From: Tannerella sp.
GTDB taxonomy: Bacteria > Bacteroidota > Bacteroidia > Bacteroidales > Tannerellaceae
Direction: 5' to 3'
Length of the DNA stretch: 5,407 nt
Assembly (NCBI GenBank): GCA_031259505.1
Contig: JAIRLL010000189.1
Coordinates: forward strand, 1 to 5,407
Position numbers and translations under genes: made by a program. Numbering within the stretch: position 1 is the stretch's first letter; every line of letters begins with the position of its first letter. Positions 1 through 5,250 of the stretch are shown here, piece by piece. The notes beneath the pieces are model-generated. The model was not told where the DNA came from. It made no database searches and was given only the letters and a program-made list of their open reading frames with translations.

Positions 1-1592
1 TAAAACGCTTCCGCCTCGGCATTGGCGACGTTTGCCGTGTAGTCCAGATGCTGTTCGGGATATGCAGCCGCCGGATTGCCGGCCCTCGCCATCGCCCGCC
101 GGTACAGGATACGCTTCACCTGAAGCAGTTTGTCGATTACAGCCCGCCGCATCTCCGCAAGCAGCGAAGACGGGATGAACCACTGCCGGCTCGTGTCGAC
201 AATGATTTCGTCCACCCGAAACGGCGTGTTTCCCAGTTTCGACAGTTGCGCGCGAATGTTTTCGTATGGATTCGTACGCGCAGGTTCTTTTTCGCAGTTT
301 CGGGCGATGATTACTCCTGCGCCTGTTTCATCGGTTGCCGCGAGCGTCAGACCGAAAGGCGTGTCGCGCAATATCAGTTTCACGTCGAGTTTACGTTCGG
401 CGGAAGGTTTCGACAGAAGGTCTTCGAACGCTTTGTCAAAGTTGCGGTAAACCATCGTTTGCGGACGGAGCGAATGATTCTTCAGCAGGTAAATGCGATT
501 GCCGTCCACGCGGTTGGCACGCACGCCTTCCCATACGCCGCGGCTGTTTTTGAAAATAAATCCGTCGCCGTTGCGCAGGCGTTTTTTCGTTGCGAGCGTG
601 AACGAGCCGGCATCGGCATCTATAACCTTTCCTACAGGTTCGCCGAGCGATTTGGGCGTTTCGAACGACGTCGCGTCCGGCGTCCTTCCATGCAAATAGT
701 AGGATGTAAATCCACGGTTGAAACTTTTTTCGGGTTGCGGTTCGAAGGTATACGACGACGTCCCGACCGACGGGCGGCAAAACGTCCGGTTTCGGGCAAA
801 GAGGTCGTCCAGTTTTTTCCGGTAAAACGCCGTAATGTTCTTTACGTATGAGACGTTCTTCAGCCGTCCTTCAATCTTGAACGAAGAAATGCCCGCCCGC
901 ATCATGGCCTCCAGTTCGTCTGCCCGGTTCAGGTCTTTGAGCGAAAGCAGATGTTTGCCGTCCACGACGGTTTGCCCGTTTGCATCGGTAAGCGTATAGG
1001 GCAAACGGCAAAGCTGCGCACATTCGCCCCGGTTGGCGCTTCGTCCGCGCCATGCGGCGCTCAGGTAGCAACATCCACTGAAGCTGACGCACAGTGCGCC
1101 GTGCACGAACGCTTCGAGTTCGACGGGCGTCTGTCGATGAATCGTTTCCATCTCGTCCAGTGTCAGTTCGCGCGCCAGAATCAACCGTGCGAAACCGGCT
1201 TCGTGCAGAAACCGCGCCTTTTCGGGCGTCGCGATGTCGGCCTGCGTACTGGCGTGCAGCGGCAGGGGAGGCAAGTCGAGCCGCGTGATGCCCATATCCT
1301 GTATGATCAGCGCATCCGCCCCTGCGCGATAGAGCCGGTGTATCAGCCGTTCTGCTTCCCGGAGTTCGCTGTCTTTCAATATCGTGTTCAGCGCCACATA
1401 AATACGCACATTAAACGGATGGGCGAAATCGCACAGGCGGCGAATATCGTCGACCGTATTTCCTGCCGCTGCGCGCGCGCCGAATGCCGGTGCGCCGATA
1501 TACACGGCATCCGCTCCGTGACGGACAGCCTCCATGCCGCAGGTCAAATCTTTGGCGGGCGAAAGTAACTCGATAGGGTAGACAGATATCAT
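1..1592 (-). CDS. U32-family protein (RlhA/YdcP type), 3' end beyond the left edge
   Basis: The frame is open from ATG at 1592 to the window edge: 530 codons with no stop, ending in ...NAEAEAF plus TA, which fits a following Tyr codon. The N-terminal U32 barrel is clear (about residues 5-250): IELLSPAKDL, HGADAVYIGAPAFGARAAAG, LHASTQAD, FVHGALCVS, GRSANRGECAQLCRLP, LLSLKDL and FKIEGRLKN. Cys168, Cys175, Cys191 and Cys195 sit where the family carries conserved, probably Fe-S-binding, cysteines. Position 174 is also Cys where relatives often have Gln, giving a CC pair. The region from about residue 290 (SFNRGFTSYYLHGR) onward fits the long form with a DUF3656-type domain. Known long and short members are E. 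coli RlhA (hydroxylation of 23S rRNA C2501) and TrhP/YegQ (5-hydroxyuridine at tRNA position 34). Despite the 'peptidase U32' name, a protease role is doubtful. Full length is probably a little over 600 residues. No Shine-Dalgarno sequence precedes the start. Family is sure; the exact RNA target is inferred. Confidence 0.95.
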   Translation of the reverse strand, partial: MISVYPIELLSPAKDLTCGMEAVRHGADAVYIGAPAFGARAAAGNTVDDIRRLCDFAHPFNVRIYVALNTILKDSELREAERLIHRLYRAGADALIIQDMGITRLDLPPLPLHASTQADIATPEKARFLHEAGFARLILARELTLDEMETIHRQTPVELEAFVHGALCVSFSGCCYLSAAWRGRSANRGECAQLCRLPYTLTDANGQTVVDGKHLLSLKDLNRADELEAMMRAGISSFKIEGRLKNVSYVKNITAFYRKKLDDLFARNRTFCRPSVGTSSYTFEPQPEKSFNRGFTSYYLHGRTPDATSFETPKSLGEPVGKVIDADAGSFTLATKKRLRNGDGFIFKNSRGVWEGVRANRVDGNRIYLLKNHSLRPQTMVYRNFDKAFEDLLSKPSAERKLDVKLILRDTPFGLTLAATDETGAGVIIARNCEKEPARTNPYENIRAQLSKLGNTPFRVDEIIVDTSRQWFIPSSLLAEMRRAVIDKLLQVKRILYRRAMARAGNPAAAYPEQHLDYTANVANAEAEAF

Positions 1593-1753
1593 GGGAGTAT
1601 CATTCGTACATCATTCCGGTAAAACTGCAATGCTCCGATTTATGCAAAAGGACGTATCCCGTTCTTCACAGAGCGCAATCCGGAATCCCGTATCAGTCAT
1701 TATATTATTCATCATCTTCAATCACCTGTAATAATTTTTCATATGCGGCACAA

Positions 1754-2692
1754 TTACTGTCCCAAATCGCCCAGTTTCACTATATCGTCGATCCGGTAAG
1801 GCGTTTCCTGATATACGTAATAATTCAGCCAGTTTGTAAACAGCAGATTCGCATGTGACCGCCAGCGCACGACGGGCGGATTGTCGGGATTGTCGTCCCG
1901 ATAATAGTTGACAGGCATCGAGATGGGCATTTTTCTGTTCAGGTCGCGCATATATTCGTCGTGAAGCGTATTGGGTGCATATTCCGAATGTCCGGTGATA
2001 AAAAAGTCGCGTCCGCCACGCGCCATCACCATATACACGCCTGCTTCTTCGCTTTCGGACAGCAGTTTCAGTTCGGGAACTTTCAGGATGTCGTCTCTTC
2101 GTATTTCCGTATGGCGACTGTGCGGGACGTAAAATTCATCATCGAATCCGCGAAAGATGGACTGATACGGGTCGCTGGTTTCGTGTTTGAAGATGCCGAA
2201 CATTTTGGCCGGCAAATCGTATTTGGGTATGCCGTAGAAATGATACAGCGCTGCCTGCGCCGCCCAGCATATATATAATGTGGAAGTCACGTGCGTGCGC
2301 GCCCATTCGAAAATTTCAGTCAGTTCGTTCCAGTAGGTTACTTCGTCGAAGCGAATTTGTTCCACGGGTGCGCCCGTGACAATCATGCCGTCGAAACAGT
2401 CGTTTCTGATTTCGTCAAAATCTTTGTAAAAAGCCTGCATGTGTTCGATGGGGGTGTTTTTATGTCGATGTTCTCTGATTTTCATAAACACCAGTTCCAC
2501 TTGCAGCGAAGAATTGCTCAGGAGGCGAATCAGATCGGTCTCGGTCGTAATCTTCAGGGGCATCAGGTTCAACGCCACCACGCGAAGAGGGCGAATATCC
2601 TGTGTGGACGCGCGCAACGAGTCCATGACAAAGATATGCTCCTTCTTCAGCAAATTGATGGCGGGAATATTTTCAGGCAGGTTTAGCGGCAT
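1754..2692 (-). CDS. metA: Homoserine O-acyltransferase MetA, probably acetyl-CoA-specific
   Basis: This cytoplasmic enzyme acylates the hydroxyl of L-homoserine at the first committed step of methionine synthesis. The 312 residues align along the whole length with E. coli MetA (309 aa): the start MPLNLPENIPAINLLKKE, then RPLRVVALNLMPLKI, RLLSNSSLQVEL, GMIVTGAPVEQ, STLYICWAAQAALYHFYGIPK, GHSEY and the C-terminal LLFTNWLNYYVYQETPY. Catalytic Cys142 (YICWAAQ) and the His235/Glu237 pair (TGHSEYAP) fall at the E. coli numbers. Residue 111 is Glu (GAPVEQ) where E. coli has Gly. In studied members Glu111 favours acetyl-CoA and Gly111 succinyl-CoA, so this is more likely an O-acetyltransferase than the succinyltransferase that automated names suggest. 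The start lies 21 bases after the VOC stop, which suggests cotranscription. I see no SAM-riboswitch-like leader directly upstream. Identity is certain; acyl-donor choice is inferred from one residue. Confidence 0.97.
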   Translation of the reverse strand: MPLNLPENIPAINLLKKEHIFVMDSLRASTQDIRPLRVVALNLMPLKITTETDLIRLLSNSSLQVELVFMKIREHRHKNTPIEHMQAFYKDFDEIRNDCFDGMIVTGAPVEQIRFDEVTYWNELTEIFEWARTHVTSTLYICWAAQAALYHFYGIPKYDLPAKMFGIFKHETSDPYQSIFRGFDDEFYVPHSRHTEIRRDDILKVPELKLLSESEEAGVYMVMARGGRDFFITGHSEYAPNTLHDEYMRDLNRKMPISMPVNYYRDDNPDNPPVVRWRSHANLLFTNWLNYYVYQETPYRIDDIVKLGDLGQ

Positions 2693-2713
2693 AATACTTT
2701 ATTACATGTCGTT

Positions 2714-3091
2714 TCAGCGCTGTACTATCTGCAGCAGGTTGCCTTCGGGGTCGGTGAAGTTGCGGATGCGTCCTCCCCCTACTGCCGCAAACTCGGCGCC
2801 TTCCCATGCGACGCCATGCCTGTCCAGCGCCGCCACGGCCGCCTCAAAATCCGAAACGCGCAATGCCAGATGCGACCAGCCGGGCGTACAGGTGTTTCGC
2901 GCCGGGCGCGCCGTACCGTCTTCGGGCATGATTTCAATAAACGTGCCGTCGGGCGCCTTGACAATATAAACGGGTTTGTCCGTGCGCGTATGTACCTCAT
3001 AACCCAGTACATCGCAATACCACTTGCATAGCGCTTCCACATCGTCGGCTGCAATTGCCGGATGATCTGTTCCAAGAAATACTTTTTTCAT
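2714..3091 (-). CDS. VOC-fold (glyoxalase/bleomycin-resistance-like) protein
   Basis: This is a 125-residue single-domain member of the vicinal oxygen chelate superfamily, made of two beta-alpha-beta-beta-beta modules. The first module has DHPAIAADDVEALCKWYCDVLGYEV and VKAPDGTFIEIMPED; the second has GWSHLALRVSDFEAAVAALD and NFTDPEGNLLQIVQR. The usual metal-ligand positions are His10, Glu53, His74 and Gln121. The last is normally Glu, so metal binding may be altered. Substrate cannot be told from sequence; relatives include glyoxalase I, methylmalonyl-CoA epimerase and resistance proteins. The frame is also open upstream to a TTG at 3115, but ATG 3091 (MKKVFLGTDHP) is preferred: it begins just before the first strand, and a TAnnTTTG promoter box overlaps the TTG site. 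The stop lies 21 bases before metA on the same strand, so the two are probably one transcript. The family is clear; the function is unassigned. Confidence 0.92.
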   Translation of the reverse strand: MKKVFLGTDHPAIAADDVEALCKWYCDVLGYEVHTRTDKPVYIVKAPDGTFIEIMPEDGTARPARNTCTPGWSHLALRVSDFEAAVAALDRHGVAWEGAEFAAVGGGRIRNFTDPEGNLLQIVQR

Positions 3092-3112
3092 AAGTCTGTC
3101 AGTTTTGGGGGA

Positions 3113-3120
3113 CAAAAGTA
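3113..3120 (-). promoter_or_regulatory. Bacteroidetes-type -7 promoter box for the VOC-metA unit
   Basis: Read on the minus strand the sequence is TACTTTTG, an exact fit to the Bacteroidetes TAnnTTTG consensus. It ends 22 bases before the VOC start. About 20 bases further upstream there is only a weak candidate for the -33 TTTG element (TATTTC). The gap between VOC and metA is too short for a second promoter of this kind, so this box probably serves both genes. It also argues against translation starting at the TTG at 3115. Confidence 0.5.
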
Positions 3121-3181
3121 CGATTTTTTCCTCAATCCGGGAAATAAAATTTGCCGAAAGGCTGCATATCTGCTCTGCGCC

Positions 3182-3196
3182 CTGTCCGAAAACTGT
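3182..3196 (+). repeat. 15-bp repeat CTGTCCGAAAACTGT, left copy
   Basis: This is identical to 5094-5108 in the same orientation. It lies between the stop of the 432-residue gene and the VOC start. On the right it runs into a short inverted pair, CTGT (3193-3196) and ACAG (3204-3207). A shortened variant, TGTCTGAACTGT, sits at 3218-3229; it equals the right copy's 5091-5108 with six central bases missing. By my own rough arithmetic an exact 15-mer repeat in 5.4 kb is expected about once in several tens of random windows, so this is suggestive and not proof of a functional element. Confidence 0.5.
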
Positions 3197-3232
3197 AACA
3201 ATAAACAGAATTTCCGATGTCTGAACTGTGAT

Positions 3233-4531
3233 TTATTCGTTTTCGAAATAATCTTCGTCGCTGTCGCCCAGTTGGATGTATTCGGCGATAAGTTTCGAGA
3301 GTTCGGAGTCCTGTTTGGTATCGTCCCACAGCCAGTCGTAGTAGCCGATGGACAACTGGAAATTCATCTTGAGGATGGATTCGCAGCCGGCTTCGGTGAA
3401 TATCCGGGCGATGCGTTCGTCGTCGGCAATATCCGAATTGATGAGCGTCTTGAGGTTGTCGATTGCGAGGAAGGCCATGTCTTCACGTTTCAGTCCGGTG
3501 AGGGCAGCGAGTTTCCGTCCTTCGGGCGTGCTGCTGTGCGTAATGAAGAGGAAGGTGAGAATGACGAATAGCCCGTCGACGATCGTCCCGACGAAGTAGC
3601 CTATCTTTATGTCGTAATAGAAGCATTCGACGAGGTATCTGTCGCCTTCGCGTATGATTTTGCGCTTATGGTAGAAGGCATTGTGTATCAGCGCGGGGAC
3701 GCTGCCCGGTTCTATGCAGCAGGCGCGCTGCATGGTGCGGTCGATGGCATGTTGCTGGACATAGACGGGGATTTCCTTCTTGCCGGACGGGTCGGCTACG
3801 TGCAGCCGTCTCAGCGGCACGGTGGTCGGATTAAGGGAGGATACATTGTCTCTGTGAACGATTTCGCCAGTCTGGACGACCAGACGGCGGTCGCCGTGTA
3901 TCGCCACGTGGCGCACTTCGAGCGGATAAGTGCCCAGTGTGATTATCTGATATATTACGCCTGTGTATGATTTGCCGTCGATGACTGTCATCGTGCGTTG
4001 CATTTCATATTCAAAAGTGTACAGGATGCGTTTGCTCAAGTCGCAATAGGCATGGCATATACAGTGGACTGTGTTAACAAATTCCTCTACGTATTTATGG
4101 TATCTTTCTTCTATGCAGGTGCAGAAGGCATCGAATTTTTCCCGTCCCATAAAGTAGCAGGTTTTAGACTGCAATACGCATTCGAGCGGGAAAGCCACCT
4201 GATAATAGTCGACAAGGCTGACCCTTTTGGCGAAGCCGGGTATCAACAGATCGATTCCATTGGATTTCATATCTTTTTCCAGATAACTGTAGAATATGCG
4301 GACAAACCGTTTGGTGATTTTCACATCCTTGGCGACCCTGATTTTGGGTGTAGTGCAGCGGTTTTCGTAAATGGCATCCAACACGAAACGCGGCAGCAGG
4401 TCGAACAGCGGTTCGCCGTCGCCGACCAGCGTGCAGAATTTGCGCAGCCGTTCCATGAATAGTTTCCTGTGCTGTATGGCCTGTAATTTTTGCTGCATAT
4501 GTAAATTGACTTTCTTCTTTTTCCTGTTCAT
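3233..4531 (-). CDS. Uncharacterised 432-residue protein
   Basis: I do not recognise this protein. The frame is long, starts at ATG 4531 (MNRKKKKVNLHMQQ) and has an ordinary composition, so it is very likely a real gene. A second possible start is Met12. The N-terminus is strongly basic. Residues 60-250 are mixed with several cysteines (Cys118, 125, 137, 139, 157, 159, 163) and no pattern I can call a zinc finger. Residues about 255-346 look like a compact domain: VYVQQHAIDRTMQR, a strand-rich part (RYLVECFYYDIKIGYFVGTIVDGLFVILTFLFITH), then STPEGRKLAALTGL. The His-Ala-x-x-Arg start followed by strands loosely recalls DUF4258/RelE-like small domains, but this is only a resemblance. The hydrophobic stretch 310-331 is more likely buried strands than a membrane span. 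The C-terminus is acidic (GDSDEDYFENE). No signal peptide is seen. Near-consensus -7 boxes (TACTTTCG 4551-4558, TACCTTTA 4557-4564, minus strand) lie just upstream. The gene stands alone, with 141 bases between its stop and the VOC start. Confidence 0.85.
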   Translation of the reverse strand: MNRKKKKVNLHMQQKLQAIQHRKLFMERLRKFCTLVGDGEPLFDLLPRFVLDAIYENRCTTPKIRVAKDVKITKRFVRIFYSYLEKDMKSNGIDLLIPGFAKRVSLVDYYQVAFPLECVLQSKTCYFMGREKFDAFCTCIEERYHKYVEEFVNTVHCICHAYCDLSKRILYTFEYEMQRTMTVIDGKSYTGVIYQIITLGTYPLEVRHVAIHGDRRLVVQTGEIVHRDNVSSLNPTTVPLRRLHVADPSGKKEIPVYVQQHAIDRTMQRACCIEPGSVPALIHNAFYHKRKIIREGDRYLVECFYYDIKIGYFVGTIVDGLFVILTFLFITHSSTPEGRKLAALTGLKREDMAFLAIDNLKTLINSDIADDERIARIFTEAGCESILKMNFQLSIGYYDWLWDDTKQDSELSKLIAEYIQLGDSDEDYFENE

Positions 4532-4569
4532 CGTCGTTTACTTGTTTTTTCGAAAGTAAAGGTAACGCA

Positions 4570-4746
4570 TTATTTTGTATCCGACATTTTTTTGGGGGAG
4601 ATTTTCGAAACTTGAAATCCAGGATTCGAGAGAGTGCAATTTAAAATCATGCGCGATAATCCGTTGATGCAGTTCATTTTTCTGTATTCGTGCATAAACC
4701 GCAAGCGGTAGCGCAGAAAGAGATTCAGGTCAGGGATTCGCCGCAT
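4570..4746 (-). CDS. Doubtful short ORF, 58 codons, possible gene remnant
   Basis: From the first ATG (4746) the frame gives 58 residues (MRRIPDLNLFLRYRLRFMHE..., ending SPKKMSDTK). The frame is open further upstream, 81 codons in all between two stops, with the protein-like stretch NAVEQAADSLQIMRRIPDL before the ATG. The first part has the look of an amphipathic helix; the last part (LNCTLSNPGFQVSK) looks less protein-like. I recognise no family. It ends 38 bases before the 432-residue gene on the same strand, so it could be a small gene of the same unit, the decayed end of an older gene, or a chance open frame. Confidence 0.22.
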   Translation of the reverse strand: MRRIPDLNLFLRYRLRFMHEYRKMNCINGLSRMILNCTLSNPGFQVSKISPKKMSDTK

Positions 4747-4867
4747 GATTTGCAGGGAATCTGCAGCCTGTTCGACAGCGTTCAGGCTGGACAGCGACGG
4801 AAAAATGAGGTTTGATTACAGCTATGAAGAATTAAAAAGATAAAGCAATGCCGATAAAAATAAACGT

Positions 4868-4875
4868 TATCTTTG
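4868..4875 (+). promoter_or_regulatory. TAnnTTTG promoter box before the helicase fragment
   Basis: The plus-strand sequence TATCTTTG matches the Bacteroidetes -7 consensus exactly and is set in AT-rich DNA. It ends 22 bases before the ATG of the 62-codon fragment, almost the same distance as the VOC promoter has from its gene. No TTTG element is seen at the expected -33 spacing, so activity is uncertain. A start-stop pair (ATGGAATGA) at 4892-4900 overlaps the ATG at 4898. Confidence 0.42.
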
Positions 4876-4897
4876 CAAATATAATTACTAATATGGA

Positions 4898-5086
4898 ATG
4901 AACGGTTTTTTGGAATTACACAGTCAATTTTACTGTCGCCGTGTTGATATATGGAATGAAGTCTTCTTATATCTCCAAAAAAGTCTGTATGTCCGAAGAG
5001 GTTCCGAATTATACCAGTGGGTATATACTGCGGTGACGCGCGCCAAAAAGACTTTACATATTGCCGATAACTGGTTAATAAGGTAA
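4898..5086 (+). pseudogene. C-terminal fragment of a UvrD/RecD-like superfamily-1 helicase
   Basis: The 62-residue frame runs from ATG 4898 to TAA 5084-5086. Its last 30 or so residues, especially ELYQWVYTAVTRAKKTLHIA followed by DNWLIR, carry the YTAVTRAK signature (motif VI) that closes the UvrD_C_2 domain of superfamily-1 helicases. The arginine in TRAK normally contacts ATP. The preceding WNEVFLYLQKSLYV fits the strand just before that motif. The usual HKxQG(S/G)E motif expected ahead of it is absent; YCRRVDIW stands in its place, and nothing upstream in any frame looks like the Walker A or other helicase motifs. A full enzyme would need several hundred more residues, so this cannot be a working helicase. 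A remnant left by deletion or insertion is the best reading. A small expressed protein is possible because a promoter-like box precedes it. Confidence 0.6.
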
Positions 5087-5090
5087 TCAG

Positions 5091-5142
5091 TGTCTGTCCG
5101 AAAACTGTTATATCAACTGAAAATTACAGTATTATACAGACA
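5091..5142. repeat. Nested inverted repeat containing the right 15-bp repeat copy
   Basis: TGTCTGT (5091-5097) pairs perfectly with ACAGACA (5136-5142). Inside it ACTGT (5104-5108) pairs with ACAGT (5126-5130). The 15-bp repeat CTGTCCGAAAACTGT (5094-5108) forms the left arm and matches 3182-3196 exactly. The structure starts four bases after the stop of the helicase fragment. It could be a weak terminator for that frame, although no T-run follows, or the end of a small mobile element. Confidence 0.45.
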
Positions 5143-5187
5143 GATAGATGCGTGAAATTACCGGCAGCAGCCCGAACGGCAGGCAAA

Positions 5188-5250
5188 AAACGACGTCACT
5201 TTGACCCGAAACGACGTCACTTTGACCTGAAGTGACGTCACTTTTCAGGA
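5188..5250. repeat. Three tandem 21-bp repeats with GACGTC palindromes
   Basis: Units start at 5188, 5209 and 5230. Units 1 and 2 differ at one position (CCCG versus CCTG near the end) and share ACGACGTCACTTTGACC. Unit 3 diverges at both ends but keeps the core. Each unit has a GACGTC palindrome; in unit 3 it extends to a perfect 14-bp palindrome, AAGTGACGTCACTT (5230-5243). The period is exactly 21 bases, two DNA helical turns, so all palindromes face the same side of the helix. The array is too short and too regular to be CRISPR, because there are no unique spacers. Possible roles are a protein-binding array or a variable-number tandem repeat. Confidence 0.8.

Larger units (their letters stand above)
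4532..4897. other. Gene-poor stretch upstream of the uncharacterised gene
   Basis: No convincing intact gene lies in these 366 bases. Directly before the 432-residue gene there are weak -7-like boxes on the minus strand. A minus-strand frame is open from a TAA at 4816-4818 to a TAA at 4570-4572, listed separately as a doubtful ORF. On the plus strand a short frame ends in MRFDYSYEELKR before a stop at about 4845, with no recognisable homology. From about 4800 the sequence becomes AT-rich and leads into the promoter box at 4868. The stretch could be regulatory DNA or decayed coding sequence. Confidence 0.6.

Noticed and set aside
990..1030. Apparent frameshift in the U32 gene near CAQLC
   Set aside because: On re-reading, the minus strand is in frame (CAQLCRLPYTLTDANG); the suspected 7-base loss was my copying error around the near-repeat TTTGCCGTTTGCCC.
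48..1568. Several plus-strand open frames of 60-270 codons
   Set aside because: They are antisense shadows of the U32 coding frame: Arg/Phe/Val-rich, with no family resemblance, while the minus frame is continuous and clearly conserved.
1645..1652. Promoter for the U32 gene (TCCTTTTG, minus strand)
   Set aside because: The required A at the second position is C, and no -33 element lies at the right spacing; read-through from metA is as likely.
2693..2713. Leader peptide or regulatory ATG-TAA pair before metA
   Set aside because: ATGTAATAA between the VOC stop and the metA start has no coding capacity and is easily a chance occurrence.
3092..3115. TTG start at 3115 extending the VOC protein by eight residues
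   Set aside because: ATG 3091 matches the natural start of the fold, and the promoter -7 box overlaps the TTG site.
3092..3232. SAM-type riboswitch upstream of VOC-metA
   Set aside because: No multi-stem structure or conserved riboswitch core could be recognised; the transcript leader after the -7 box would be too short to hold one.
5188..5250. CRISPR array
   Set aside because: Units are contiguous 21-bp tandem copies with no unique spacers, and no cas gene is in the window.
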